Part shown: piece after piece, positions 10,028-22,171 of the stretch | How the letters are laid out: every line of letters begins with the position of its first letter | How positions within the stretch are numbered: the stretch's first letter is position 1 | Notes under the pieces: generated by a model | Database searches by the model: none | What the model saw: the letters and a program-made list of their open reading frames with translations, nothing else | Told to the model about the DNA's origin: nothing | Assembly (NCBI GenBank): GCA_022385755.1 | Contig: MU278380.1 | Span: forward strand, 1 to 64,000 | Reading direction: 5' to 3' | Source of the DNA: Trametopsis cervina | Taxonomy: Eukaryota > Basidiomycota > Agaricomycetes > Polyporales > Irpicaceae | DNA: 64,000 nt | Position numbers and translations under genes: made by a program

Positions 10028-13011
10028 ATGATAGGACGAACTCGAACTCCAGCAGAAGTTCCAGTACGACATCCAACAGCGTTCAGCACGTATGATGGAA
10101 CTGCATATTCAGGGGTACGGAACACCAGCGAGAGTGAATATCGCGGAGCAAATGCATATCAAAGCCCACCCAGGGAAGAGTCTCGCATGTTCGACGCAGA
10201 GCAGATGGGTATGGCCTCTGGAGAGTTTCGCTTTCGAGGTCTATCTACGACTGAAACTCCGTGGGCTCGCAATATGCTTGGCGAACAGGATCGTCGTGAT
10301 CAAGAGCATCGCAACGCGCAGATAAAAAATCACCAAGGTGCACTTCCTGAATGGTCTGAACTGGCTAACGCTCTGGGAGCGCATGACGAAGAGAAGATCA
10401 GAGGTTGTCAGGAAGACATTGACTCCCTGTTGACATTTGTAAGTTTGATACACCAAGGATAAGGTCCTATTCGAGACTAAGCTATCCTTGTTCAGGCTGG
10501 GCTTTTCTCGGCTGCTGTAACGGCATTCAACATTGAGTCATATCAGAATTTGCAGCAAGACTCGGGTGACCTCACCGCCAGCATCCTCATACATGTCTCC
10601 GAACAACTCGTCAACATGTCGGCTCCTGCTGACACTTCTCAGCCAGTAACCAACGTAGCCTATACCACACCTCCCTTTTCGCCGCCTCCTTCGGCCGTGC
10701 GAACCAATGTTCTGTGGTTCGTGAGTTTGACGGTCAGTCTATTCGCTGCATCGCTGTCGCTGCTGGCAAAGCAATGGCTTGGGGAGTATACTCGATCCTC
10801 AGGGAAACACAGCACTCCTGAGGAATACATCCGTATCCGCTATGCCAGGTATGGGGGCTTGAAACGGTGGCATGTCTTCGAGATCGTTGCTCTCCTACCA
10901 GTCCTTCTGCACACTGCCATGATACTATTCTTCTTCGGACTCGGCGAATTCCTGCTCAACATCAATTCGATTGTCGGAGCACTCGTCACCACCTGCGTAG
11001 CCGGCTGGCTCTTCCTCTTCGGAATCACCACCATCGCTCCCGCTCTTTCCCCAGACTGCCCCTACGTTACCCCTCTTGTGCAGCCCAGCATTCGCACGGT
11101 CCGGTATGTAGTCTGGCGCTTTTGGTCGCAGTTCATATCGCCAACTAGGACACTACGCAAATACGAGAAGTATCCTGGAGACGAAATGGGGGTTCGCCGA
11201 GACACAGAGTTGGATTTGCTTGCTTTGGTGGAAGCAGATAAATTATTCATGGACGACGGATTTTTCGACAAGGTCGTGCGATTGTGTCTGCGGCGGATGC
11301 CCGGCAAGGGTGTCGTATTCTTTGTGCGCCAATTTATCAAGCATCGAACGGGTCACGCCTCCAAGGATGGACCGCTGTTATCTGTAGACGATTTCTCTCA
11401 TCTGAGCACTCGGGCCCTAGTTGCAACAACGGAAATCCTGTCACATCATTTGGAGAGAGTGATGCGTTCTCACACGAAAGCCAGCGACATCGTCCATGAA
11501 TGGGCCCAAGACTCCTTCGATTATATCCTCACAGCTCTCGAACATTGTGACAAGGCGCCTCGTGATCCAGGACCCGTTGCCGTTAGCACCTCCAATCTTT
11601 TGGCAGTGCTGCTGACTTGCGGACGTCCCGCTATCAAGAAAGTGCTGATAATGCTGACGCACAAGCCGCGCGTACTATCACACTTACACTTACATAAAAT
11701 CCCTGTGGAATGTGAGTTGCCTATCATGGCTACATATTTTATTGTCACGTCCTAACCTGACGCATTTACTGGCAGCTATACCAGAGGCATTCCATTGTAT
11801 TGCAGAACTGGTCCAGGAGAAAGCGCTAGGATCTATTGACCTTTGTGCGACTTTATTACAATTCGTTGATCACTGGGCCGCCCGCCACCGACACCTTCCA
11901 AATAACCCGTTAGTAGATGTGCTCCCCTTCGAACAACTGGTAGATATTCTCCGCGATATTTCTCTCCACATTCAGGAGGAATATGGCCCAAACCTCGGCA
12001 CACTGGCACTCGGCCCAGCTGATCAGGACAAATTCCGGAATTGTAAGGGATTGCTGGGTGCCCTGTCCAGTATGGCTGAACGTCAGCTTTCTGACGATCT
12101 CGGCGCTGTACTGGATCTCGTTTGCGGAGGACCGTTGCTACCAGCTCCTTCCGCCCGTGCTTCTCAAGAGGGGTTCCTGTCTCTGCTGCCGGGGGCCGTG
12201 TCAATGACCCCACTACCGCTCCCAAACACACTGTTGTCGCTGCCTGAGGAGATTTCATCATCGTCACGGCAACCTACAACACTGCCGCAAGTTGATTCAC
12301 CAGCAGAGGGTACACTTTCATCGATTCCGGAGGAGTCCGTATCTGAGCTCGAAGAAGATTCAAGGATGGAGCGATATGCGACGGCTGGCTTCATTGATTC
12401 TCCGTCGTCGTTCGAGCGATCAGTGGACAGGACAAGATTTGCGCCGGACCTGTCCTTTGAATTCCTCCTAGTTCTCACCTCGGAGGACCTACAAGAGCCC
12501 TTCCATATGATGCCTTGTCCAGCACGAATATCAGACTTGGATGTCTCTGACGCAGATTGGGAAAACTTGGTGGAAGTGAGTGTTACATACTCGTTCGTAT
12601 GGATTGTTTCTTATGGGGGATTTGCAGGACGTGTATGATTTCTGGCAAAGGGGCGGTCAAGCGTACTTCAACGTTGGCGATCTTATGAGCATCTGGAACG
12701 ACATGTTTTTCTCAAGACGTGGGGTGGAACTAAAGCTCTTATTGGCACGCCATGACGACGATCCACACAGCCCTGAGCGAGCCAGTATGGATGACAGAGA
12801 GGATCAAGATTTGAGGTCGAGACAAGAAGACCCTGGTTCCTTCCGCATATATCTCAAGCCTCTGCCACAACCACAACAAATGTTCGAACGCGCATCGTCA
12901 AGAGCGTCGTCATCTCACGACTGGGTCATTCACGTTACACCGCCGTCAAGCCCTTCCTCCATCAACTCGCATATAATATATGGAAACGATCCAGATCAGC
13001 TGTCACCGTAG
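10028..13011 (+). CDS. DUF6535-type basidiomycete membrane protein, paralogue 1
   Basis: Four exons: 10028-10438, 10496-11711, 11776-12575 and 12628-13011, all in phase. The conserved DUF6535-like core begins near WSELANALGAHDEEKIRGC. Its helix LLTF|AGLFSAAVTAFNIESY crosses intron 1. Predicted membrane segments follow in exon 2: NVLWFVSLTVSLFAASLSLL, a segment around LLPVLLHTAMILFFFGLGEF, and VTTCVAGWLFLFGITTIAPA. The remaining half is soluble, helical and low-complexity. Function is unknown; families of this type are expanded in Agaricomycetes and often sit in variable regions. The protein is clearly homologous along its whole length to the gene at 14566-17585. The start is the first ATG in frame after which homology-compatible sequence runs on; an upstream start is possible. 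Confidence 0.8.
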
Positions 13012-13225
13012 ATGCTACCCACTGAGCATGTCTGATCCGTGTTCGTCTTTGCTTGCGGCCGCACAACCAGCTATATTAATGAAACAGCACACTCAGAGTG
13101 GACGTTTATACGTTCTTGCACGACTGAGGGTTCGATCGCCCTCTGTTTGACAACGATGATAAGCATATTGATGTATCTCAATAGTAGTGCCAGCGCAAAG
13201 GATCTTCCCGGCGGCACAAACTCTA

Positions 13226-14255
13226 CTAGTATGGCTTGAACTTGCGGGACTCTTTCAATTTCTCCACTTTCTCTTTGTCCTCCTCCCACTTCCGTTTGAG
13301 ATCCATGAGCTCTTTGTGCATGAAGTACGTAAGAAATCGCAGCACATGAAAAGCCGGTAGTAAACACACCTTTTCGTTTCTGCTCGTGTATTTGGAATGC
13401 ATAGAAGGCATCCTTCTCCTTTGGTTCCTTCTTGGCCTTCCTACTTCTCTTCCCGTGTCCCTCACGCTGGAATGTCTTGCTCGCAACTCGCACACCACCT
13501 CCAACCGTTTGTCCATAAGCTCCTCCGCGAGTGACAAGGGTAAAGCCATCATCGTCAACGACTGCTTCTCCTTTCCTATACTTGCTTTGCTGCTTCTTCT
13601 TCGCCTGCTCCCAGTCGAAATGTTCCATCCATGAATTCGCATGGGCCTTAACGACATCGAGCGGTGGCCGCATCGAACGGTAAACCGAGAGGTAATGCTC
13701 GAGACCCGACGGAACAGAAGTGTCCTGCGGCCAGGCTCTGGGCTTTGTCGGGGAGGCTAGCGCACGGGAAAGGGACGATTCATCTAAGAACACTACATGC
13801 GCCGACCTGCCTGTCTTTCTGAGGACTCTTGTTGTGCGTTCTGGAAGTGGTATTATTGGCGGCGGCGCCGCAGACGGTTTGCCTAGTTTTCGTTTCTTCC
13901 GTGGGTGCAGGTCCGCGTCCTCTTGCGCCTCCTCTGCCTCCATTCCTTCTCCATCGCTCTCGAATTCATCCTCTCCCTGCTCGATATGTGATCCTTCTGC
14001 CCAGTCTTCTCCGGCAAAGACCACCTTCTCCACTGTTCCACAGTGCTTGAACAGTTGCGTTAATTCTCGTTCTGTGGCGTCCGGTGGGACGTTCACCAAG
14101 AATAACGTACGTCCTTCGGGCAACCCTACATCCTTTGCCTTTCCCTTCTTCGAAGTAGTGTGAGCACGTGCATAGATAACATGTGTCACAGATGGAGAAT
14201 ACTGTATAGGAATGAGTGTGAAACCCGCAAGGGAGGAGGGCAATTTCGTAGACAT
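13226..14255 (-). CDS. RRP7: RRP7-like ribosomal RNA processing protein
   Basis: Nucleolar factor of the small-subunit processome (UtpC module in yeast), needed for 40S maturation. Two exons, 13370-14255 and 13226-13311, are joined at AAAG|AG. The N-terminal half holds an RRM-like domain (TLFLVNVPPDATERELTQLF), interrupted by an acidic insert around GEDEFESDGEGMEAEE and a KKRKLGK basic patch. The diagnostic C-terminus is present: DAFYAFQIHEQKRKE, then a lysine/glutamate coiled stretch ending ESRKFKPY at the stop. That terminal FKPY-type end is characteristic of RRP7. The gene lies leftward between two DUF6535-type paralogues and shares a 310-bp divergent upstream region with the second. Confidence 0.88.
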
Positions 14256-14565
14256 GACGGGCAGAGACAGAAAACACCAAAGACAGACGAACATTTATTG
14301 ATAGACGCCAGGATCAATGTATGATCGTACGGCGCCGCCACGTCGGTTCGTAGATTGAACGCTTGCCATCGCGAGGTCGCCACTTCGTTGTCCCAAGCTG
14401 GGGCACAAAGACAGAACGACTGACCGCTGGACTGCCACAACCATGTATCATCGAGATGTCGATATGTCTCTGGTGGCTATGGTACGCTGATAACATCTAT
14501 ATAAAGACGCTTTCTATTTCTGTCGCTTATCCCTCATCTTCAGGCTACCCTATCCTACCCCTGCC
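14256..14565. promoter_or_regulatory. Divergent promoter region between RRP7-like gene and DUF6535 paralogue 2
   Basis: A 310-bp spacer without a gene. On the + strand a TATA box (CTATATAAAG, about 14498-14507) lies about 60 bp before the start of the rightward gene and is followed by a pyrimidine-rich stretch. Confidence 0.6.
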
Positions 14566-17500
14566 ATGCGACGCCCCCAGCGAAAGCCAACGGTCTTCAG
14601 CGCATACTCTGGTTATACTGGACTTAGCAACAGTAACGAAGAAGATCGTGACGGACATCATGAATGGGCCGAACTGGCAGATGCCCTAGTAGAGCATGAC
14701 GAGGAACAGATAAGAGCGTGTCGAGAGAGCATCGATTCTCTGTTGACATTTGTGAGTCTGTCTGCTGAGGTGTAGTTTTTTTATACCCATGAGTATACCT
14801 AGGCGGGTCTGTTCTCAGCCACGGTTACGGCCTTCAACATTGAGTCATACAAGACTTTACAGCAAGACTCAGGAAGCCTGACTTCCGATATCCTTCTGCA
14901 CGTCTCCCAGCAGCTTGCCAATATGTCTGCTGCTGTGCTCAATTCATCGGAGGTAGTAACTCAAGTGGCCTATACTGCCCCTTCATTTCAGCCGGCTCGT
15001 TCAGCTGTGCGGACGAATGTACTGTGGTTCTGGAGTCTAACTGTCAGTCTCTTCACGGCATCACTCGCCATCCTCGCTCGACAATGGCTCGGAGAATACT
15101 CTTCTGGAAACTATAGTAATGCAGAAGAATATATCCGCATTCGGCACGCCCGATATGAAGGCTTGAAACGATGGGGCGTTTTTCAAACCGTCGCTGTTTT
15201 GCCGGTCCTGCTGCACACCGCCATCATTTTGTTCTTCTTTGGGCTGGGCGGATTCTTGCTCAATATCAACACAATCGTCGGTGCGACGGTCACGAGCGTT
15301 GTGGCTGGCTGGCTGTTCCTATTTTCAGTGGCCACCATCGCCCCTGCTGTTTCTCCCGATTGTCCATACATCACACCGCTTGTGCAGCCAAGTATACGGT
15401 CCATTCGCCACCTAGTATGGCGGTTCTGGTCGCATTTCCAACCACTCTCTATCCGCACACTACCCAGATTGTCTAAGTACTACAGTTTTCCCGGAGACGA
15501 GATGGGCATCCGTCGAGACAAAAGTCTGGATCTGCCAGCCCTAATTGAAGCAGATAAGCTATTCATGGACGACGACTTGGTTGACAAAGTCATGCGCTTA
15601 TGCTTGCGACGAATTTCCGGCAGGGATGCCGTTCAATTCCTCCACGGATTCATGAGGCATAGGTTAGGTCGTTCATACTCCCTCAATGCCTCCCTTGCGT
15701 CCATTGACTTCACGAGGATAAGTACCAGGGCATTGGTGGCAACTATCGACATACTATCCTATCATCTGAGGCTTACCATGCGCTCTTCTACGAAAGCAAC
15801 TGATACCGTTCTGGACTGGGCACAAGAGTCTCTGGCCTATATCTTCGCCGCCGCTAAGCATTGTACCGATGTGTCTCGCGATCCCGGAGTCTCCATTTCC
15901 AGGAATACATCCGACATCTTGATGGAACTACTTAGCTGTGGACGGCCTGCACTTGGAAAACTCATAGAGATGTTGGTGTATCAGCGCGCCGAAATGAAAT
16001 ATATCCGATTTTCTGACATCTCAGCCGAATGTGAGCCATCTTTCAGCAATGTCTCACAGTCTTTCAGGCTGATGTCATCTTTGATCTGTAGTCTTATCAG
16101 AGGTATTGCACAGTGTTAAGGAATTGTCTAAGGGGCCGACGCCTCTGGTAGACCTTTGCTTCACCTTGCTCCAATTCATACACCAATGGGTCATTGTTTC
16201 TCCAGGCCTTCCAAGCAACATATTGTTCAATGTGCTTCCCATCGGTCAACTGACCGACACGCTTCGTGGCATGACACATGACCTTCTACGAGAATACTCA
16301 GCGAATCCGCATGCATTCGATATTAATGCACAGGCGCGAGCTCGAGCCGCTCAACACTGTTTGCATACTCTATCCAATATCATTCAGTGGCCAATCTCAA
16401 GCGATCTTCATGGTGCTCTCGAGCACATCGCTGGAGGTTTTGCTCCTCCCACCCCTAATCAGGCCCAGGCTCTGCTTGTGATGACAGGACCACCACCACC
16501 GCTCTCTCGTGCCTCCACAGCGACCGGCATGCAAATGCATTCATCCCCGAAAAGCATTTTAGTCACCCCACCTCCAACAACCAAACCGTTGTTGCCGACC
16601 TTGCCAGAAACAGCCACCCTAACAGTGTCATCTCGCACGACACCACTCCCACTACTAGAGACATCACCTCGACGACAACCGGTGACGCTGGCACAGCCGC
16701 CAGCACCAATATTGCCTCCAGCAGCACCCCCACAAGAACCTACCCCACCTCTAGCAGTATCACCACAAGAACCTATTTCGCCTTCAGCGACTCTAGTCTC
16801 AACAGTATCACTTCCAGCTGTTGTGCCGCCGCAACCGGGACGTACGCCATCCCCCTCATCTCATATCAATGTACCAACTGTGCGAGACTCCACAACTCAT
16901 CCTATAGAAGCGATGAATGCTGACTACAACTTGGACCAGGATGCTCTACAGTCCGAAGCAGTATTCGCTATGGCTGGTAATGAAACGTCGAGGGTTCCGC
17001 GTTCCTCTCAATTATCATTCGGGCGACCAGTAGACCGGACAAAGCTCATATCAGACCTTTCATTCAACATTCTTCGGGTGCTCACTTCTGATGACGTACA
17101 AGACCCCTTCAGATTAAAGCCATGTCCTAAAGCGATATCCGATTTGGATGTATCCGCAGTGGATTGGAAGAACTTGATACAGGCACGTGTAGTACACATT
17201 GATTATGTATCTGACAGCTGAGGCAAAGTTTCTGTAGGATCTTTATGAGACCTGGAAACGAGGCGGCCAGATACGGACCGACCTCGATGGGCCTCTAAGG
17301 AAGTGGAATGATGCGTTCTTCTCGCAACGCGGCGTCGAGCTATGGTCAGCGCACTTCAGTCGTATCCAGAGCAGCATCGATGGCTCTTATACAAACGAGA
17401 ATAAGGGAGACGATGAAGCTGGGCTTACGCTGAGACCCGAAGAAGACGTAGATTTCTTTGGGATATATCTCAGGCCTCTGCAGAGAAACCGTACATTTGA

Positions 17501-17585
17501 GAGGCAACTGTCTCAAGCTTCGTCCTCTACTGCTTTGTCTCTAAACATCCAGCCTCCTACACCATCGTCGGAAATGATGAAGTAG
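14566..17585 (+). CDS. DUF6535-type basidiomycete membrane protein, paralogue 2
   Basis: Four exons at the same positions as in its paralogue: 14566-14751, 14803-16030, 16092-17182 and 17238-17585. The third intron (17183-17237) starts with GC (CAG|GCACGT) instead of GT. The reading through it, LIQ|DLYETWKRGGQ, matches the paralogue's LVE|DVYDFWQRGGQ, so the GC-AG intron is well supported. The N-terminus MRRPQRKPTVFSAYSG is shorter than in paralogue 1. Membrane segments are conserved (NVLWFWSLTVSLFTASLAIL, LLHTAIILFFFGLGGFLL, VVAGWLFLFSVATIAPA). Exon 3 carries a Pro/Ser/Thr-rich linker (about 16490-16860) that is longer than in the other copy. Function unknown. Confidence 0.8.
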
Positions 17586-17749
17586 GCTCATCTTTCAAGT
17601 TACTCCAGAATAACAGACAGGACGACGAAACCTATATTTCATTTGTACTATAAATACATCCTACATGATCTTACAACTTCAGCTTTACATTTCTATTTGA
17701 CTCGTATCAATCTCAGACCAGTTTGGTAACCTACATTGCGTGAACGAAA

Positions 17750-18460
17750 TCAGGCAGTATAGGCAGGTGCATCATAGCCAGGAGGTGCTTCATCCGGGAT
17801 AATGGTCGCTGCGGATGGCCCTGCGGTCGTTGATGGCGTAGAGTAGCCAGCTGAACAGTGTAAAGTATTAGTCGACTGCGACACCACCGCGTGCGGATCA
17901 CATACGCAGTCCCTCTTCTTCATCAGCGCCAGCCCTCTTCATGTAGATTGCACGCTCTCTCGTCTTCTCGAGTACACCGACGAATTCGAATAGACCCTTG
18001 TCATTCAGCCTGATCTCAGCCTTCGTACCATTGGTCAAACCGCCTTCGGCGACGGGCTTGATCTCGAGGACAAGAAAGTTCTGACCAAAGAAGGGTTGCT
18101 CAAATTTGGTGGATAAGATAGTCGCGAGTGGAATAGATAATGAATCCAAGCCTGCTACGGCTGTGGGCGGAGCATTGTGTGCAACAAACACCAGCTGGCG
18201 GAGGGAGTCTTTAACAAGCTGATGCTTTCATGATCAAAGAATGATAACAATAAACGTACTCGTTGATCTGTCAGCCAAATCCTGCCGCTGCTACTCAGTT
18301 TCTTCTCCCCTCCAGACCCTCCAGCGGTAGAGGTCGCTGTTGGCGGCGCATTCGGAATCGAAAGCGACAGATCTGCAGCTGGAACGATACGTATGATGAG
18401 CTCGTGGGGAAGAGGAACCGGTGAGCGGCTGGCATCTAGCATTGCCCAGTTCAAAGCCAT
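17750..18460 (-). CDS. WBP2-like GRAM-domain protein with PPxY motif
   Basis: Three exons: 18260-18460, 17906-18218 and 17750-17850, 204 aa, in phase. The N-terminus MALNWAMLDASRSPVPLPHE is the conserved opening of WW-domain-binding protein 2 relatives. The GRAM/PH-like domain follows (RIWLTDQR|LVKDSLRQLVFVAHNAPP, later PFFGQNFLVLEIKPV and EIRLNDKGLFEFVGVLEKTRE). The last exon contains PPGYDAP, a PPxY ligand for WW domains, as in animal WBP2. The likely role is adaptor binding of WW-domain ubiquitin ligases or transcriptional regulators; this is inferred from the family. Confidence 0.85.
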
Positions 18461-18601
18461 GACGATGATTATTATAAGCAATCGAATATTGTGGTGGAAG
18501 TTGTATAATGTGTACCGTAGATTGCGGAGAACAGCGTCCCATCTGGCGGGCCGAGCGCCGAGTGGGCAGTATAATGTTGCTAATTTCACGTCTTCTACTA
18601 T

Positions 18602-18685
18602 GGCTACCTGGCGCAATGGTAGCGCGTTTGGCTTCGATTGCCTAACGGTACCAAAAGGTTGCAGGTTCGAGTCCTGCGGTGGTCA
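18602..18685 (+). tRNA. tRNA-Arg (anticodon TCG) with 12-nt intron
   Basis: A complete cloverleaf can be drawn: acceptor GGCTACC/GGTGGTC, D stem GCGC/GCGC, anticodon stem TTTGG/CCAAA, T arm GCAGG-TTCGAGT-CCTGC, and discriminator A. The anticodon TCG is at 18634-18636. The intron TTGCCTAACGGT (18638-18649) is at the canonical position after base 37. A T run (18686-18690) serves as the Pol III terminator. A sequence-identical gene lies on the other strand at 21444-21527. Confidence 0.85.
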
Positions 18686-18825
18686 TTTTTGGTGTATTTT
18701 TCTTCGTATCCGTCCTGTTGGCCATCCACTTTACCCAGTCAAGGCTGCAACTGGTCGTCTGTGAAGCTTTGTCCGGTGTCTCTAATACTGGCTGTCATTA
18801 TATTTGAATACAATATGTTATAGTA

Positions 18826-21368
18826 CTACAAGGCCCTTGGTCGATGTAAGCTGCTCGAAGAAAAGACATATCCCAACTCTGCTCTATGAAACTCGCATGG
18901 CATCCTCCCAATGGCGACACCCTCCCCTGAAACTAGCCGACGAACTTCCATCTCGTGCTCTTGCTCAAGCACCCCTCCTTCACTTCCTTTGCGGACTTTG
19001 TAAACCCTTATGCAAGGCTCTTCCGTCACCTCATCCAGGAAATGCAGAGACCCGCAAACGCCTTCACCAAATCGATGAGGGACGAATTCGTCGTCGTCTG
19101 GGTCTTCGGCGTCCTTCAAAAACGGATGAGATAGGGCCTCTTTCGGTGTGATCCTCCTTGTAGCTTCCGGGTGCATCAGTCTCTCGAGCAAATCAAGGGC
19201 GGCGTCGATGTCTCTGCTATACGACTCCTCTGAAGGAGCTTCCATGCGTGGCTGGGGAGTGGGAGAGCGCGATACAGAGTAGCGAGATGTGGATGGAGAA
19301 GAGGAGGATGGTGGGAGACGGGTATGTTGGCGGGATCGCGACTCCGCTGTGTAAGGGTAAAAACGCGCATCTGGAGATGGCGGGATACGTAAGTCCGGAT
19401 TGAGACGTTCCACAAAGTCTGTCCATGTCACGCCGCCAAAGGAAATCGAGGGAACGTTAGTCGCGAAGGTACGACCTGGACGAAAGTTAGTACGTATAAC
19501 TTAAGAAGACCATGTCATACTGACTGTGCAGAGTTGCTGTTTTCTCCATGCTCTTTTTGCCGATAATGGTAGCGATCTCCATGAGAGCCTCCACGTCGTC
19601 ACTTGACTGGAATAAAGGGAACTTTTTCGTAAGGAAGAATAGCAGTATCATCCCCGCAGACCACATATCAACCGCTATATTATGACAAGTGGTTAGCCTT
19701 GCCATGGTATGTGGGCACCTACACTACGTACCGCCGGACTGCAAAGCGCATTTGAAAAGCACTTCAGGAGCTCTGAAACCTCTTGTTCCGGCGCGATTCG
19801 CCTTACTTGGTGGTCTATGCTCAAATATTAGTACAACGATGACGCTGTGCGGATGATTGCACTTGCCTCCGGTCCTGTTCGGGATATCCTACTTTATCAG
19901 AAGGCATACTGCTCTTCAAACGAGCTTCTCGCTGTGCTTGCTTGATTTCCTCGGTCGTAATGTTGCAATCGTGCATGGAACGTATTTTCCCATGAGGAGA
20001 ATCTGCCGATGGAGGTGTGTGTAAGCACAGGCCTTGTGACTGTGTCTTTTCCATCCTCTGTCGATAAATGGGCCAATTTGAGCTTAGGTGACGGCAAGAT
20101 AAAAGCAACGTACGCATGCCAACCCGAAATCACATAGTGTTCCTACACCAGTGCGAGGGTCGAAGAGAAAATTCGCAGGTTTAACGTCGCGATGAATAAT
20201 GGCTCGTGCGTGTATATCGCGCAGAGCGCGAAACATGCACCGGAAGTATGACTTTATTCCCTCTAGCGGAAGGACACGATAGAAGTTCTACGCGAACGTT
20301 GGCCAGTGAGAAATATGATATAGAATAAGACAGGGTACCGCAGGGCATGCGTACCCTAAAGTCTTCGTTTCGATGGTAAGGCATTATGGCCACTACCTGG
20401 TCATTCTGCCGAAAGGCCGTAATGAGCTGCGAGATATGTCTGCAACTCCTACAGTCTTCCAGAATAGAAATCTCGTTCTTGATCCTCTCTGGTCCGCTTG
20501 TCACATATATGCGCTTGATCGCGACAAAGACCTTCCTTCCTTTTTGCTTTTTCGTGCTTTGGTAATAGGCAGATGAGGAAGGAGGATGAGAGCCCTGCCA
20601 CGCGCTGTTGTCCCATTTGGTATGGTATCCGAGGTCTATAGCCTTATAGACAGAGGAGAACGTGCCTGTGCCCAAGCGATCGACGATCTTGTAGTCAAAC
20701 GTGAGCTGTGGCACTGCTCGTTCCAAGTCTTCAATCTCGTCTTGGATCTCAGCTTGCTCGTCGGGTGGTTTGAACAGTATAGAATTCTCTTCCTCGTAAT
20801 CCTCAACGTCTCCAGTCTCGTCTTCTTCAATGTCCCCCGTTACACTCTCAAGATCGATGTTATCCTCCTCATCGACCTCCTGCTCGTCGCCATCATCCTC
20901 GTCCTCTTCGTTTGCAAGATAAATTACAGCTTCGTCCTCTTGCATGCCATCTTCCACTATTTCTGCCTCTTCGCTGTCCATGTCTTCATCCAAGTCAACG
21001 AATCCCGGAGGAGCCCTTGATTTTGTGGCAGTGGACCCTGAACGCTTAGAGCGGTCCGCATTGTATATCGTTGCAAGGTGCTGTTGATATTCATCTACAT
21101 CCGGCGCAACCTCTGCGTCTATTGCGTCATCTGAGGATGCTTGGGAGCGTGCATTAGTAGCGCGTCGATATGCCTCGACAAAGACGGTATTCTTGTAGTC
21201 TGACGAATGCACTTCGAGAGGGTTCGATGAGTGTTGTGAAAATATGTACGCGGTAGCCATATCGCTTGTTGGTGAAGGCCCGGTCATGTCGTGGGAGGCT
21301 GTTCTAACGCGAGGGCAGAACCTTGTTGTCTCGGGAGATTCCCTGTTGGAAGAAGAAGATGAGCGCAT
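18826..21368 (-). CDS. CDC7: Cdc7/Hsk1-type DDK serine/threonine protein kinase
   Basis: Catalytic subunit of the Dbf4-dependent kinase that phosphorylates MCM helicase to fire replication origins. Six exons: 20355-21368, 20114-20287, 19867-20057, 19732-19814, 19525-19674 and 18826-19475, about 753 aa, phases consistent. The kinase domain starts at YKIVDRLGTGTFSSVYKAID (glycine loop), with VFVAIKRIY (catalytic Lys), HRDVKPANFLFD (catalytic loop) and CDFGLA (DFG). An insert typical of Cdc7 follows before TRGFRAPEVLFKC, then VDMWSAGMILLFFL. A second insert rich in Ser/Pro (about 19200-19370) precedes RRITPKEALSHPFL. The N-terminus is very acidic. The intron after exon 3 begins GC (GGAG|GCAAGT), so it is another GC-AG intron. 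Confidence 0.9.
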
Positions 21369-21443
21369 TGTAGACGTGAAGTAGCCGCACGCGTAGAGCT
21401 GTCATGTGACCGTGACGACTTCAGGGTCAAAAGAAGGACAAAA

Positions 21444-21527
21444 TGACCACCGCAGGACTCGAACCTGCAACCTTTTGGTACCGTTAGGCAATCGAAGCCA
21501 AACGCGCTACCATTGCGCCAGGTAGCC
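21444..21527 (-). tRNA. tRNA-Arg (anticodon TCG), second identical copy
   Basis: Exact reverse-complement copy of the tRNA at 18602-18685, including its intron. The 3' side runs into TTTT on the minus strand (ATTTTGTCC). Flanking bases differ from the first copy, so only the gene itself is conserved. Confidence 0.85.
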
Positions 21528-22171
21528 TTGACAGTTCTCACGTCAGGGTCCAGTGTCAGGTTAACACAACACTTCCCCCAGGATCGCCACTAGGAATTTA
21601 CATAATCTTGCCCATGATCAGGCTCCTTTCCAGCACGTATCCCGCGTTGCAGAAGTCATCTCCTCGCTGTGATATATGATCCTTCTTACAGCACAGCTTG
21701 CTGGGCATCCCACTGCCGCGCATCGTGTCGAACACGAGGTTTCTGCCTCGCGAGGAAAGATCCTAATGCATCTGGTGATTCTTGTTTCGCGATATGGAAC
21801 TCTCAACCATTGTTCCCCGCTTAAGGAGAAAAAACAAGGCTCGGACGCGCCATCGCCGTGCGAGATGTACGTCAGGAATTTCTCAGACAGCGAAAAAGGG
21901 AACAATAGAGAGCCTCAGAGGGGAAAGGAGGCGAAGGACGGGCATCATCAGTAAATTCCGTCCGGGTCACGGTGGCAATCTCTTGCCTCATGGCTGCCTC
22001 GTTTCTCGCCCCTGGGCATTTTAATCTATAAAAGCCACCTACCTCCACTTTTTTCTCCTCAATTTCTTACAGCCATCTACAAGCACGTCGGGCCCAGCGT
22101 CGCAAGACTCCATCGTCTCTCCAGACTCCTCAAGACATCCTCAAGACACCCTCCCCACCACTCTTCTCACC
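21528..22171 (+). promoter_or_regulatory. Upstream region of the small gene at 22172
   Basis: No supported gene lies in this 640-bp stretch. A strong TATA box (TATAAAAG, 22027-22034) lies about 140 bp before the start codon. It is followed by a long pyrimidine-rich leader with CTTTTTTCTCCTC and repeated AAGACA/AAGACTCC words (about 22100-22150). This is the architecture of a strongly expressed fungal promoter. Confidence 0.6.

Noticed and set aside
18602..18685. tRNA-Trp reading using the CCA at 18651-18653
   Set aside because: CCA would be part of the anticodon stem and would lack U33. The canonical intron position after base 37 gives anticodon TCG.
18591..18690. Protein frame MATWRNGSAFGFDCLTVPKG (also at 21445-21541)
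   Set aside because: It is the conceptual translation of the tRNA-Arg gene on each strand.
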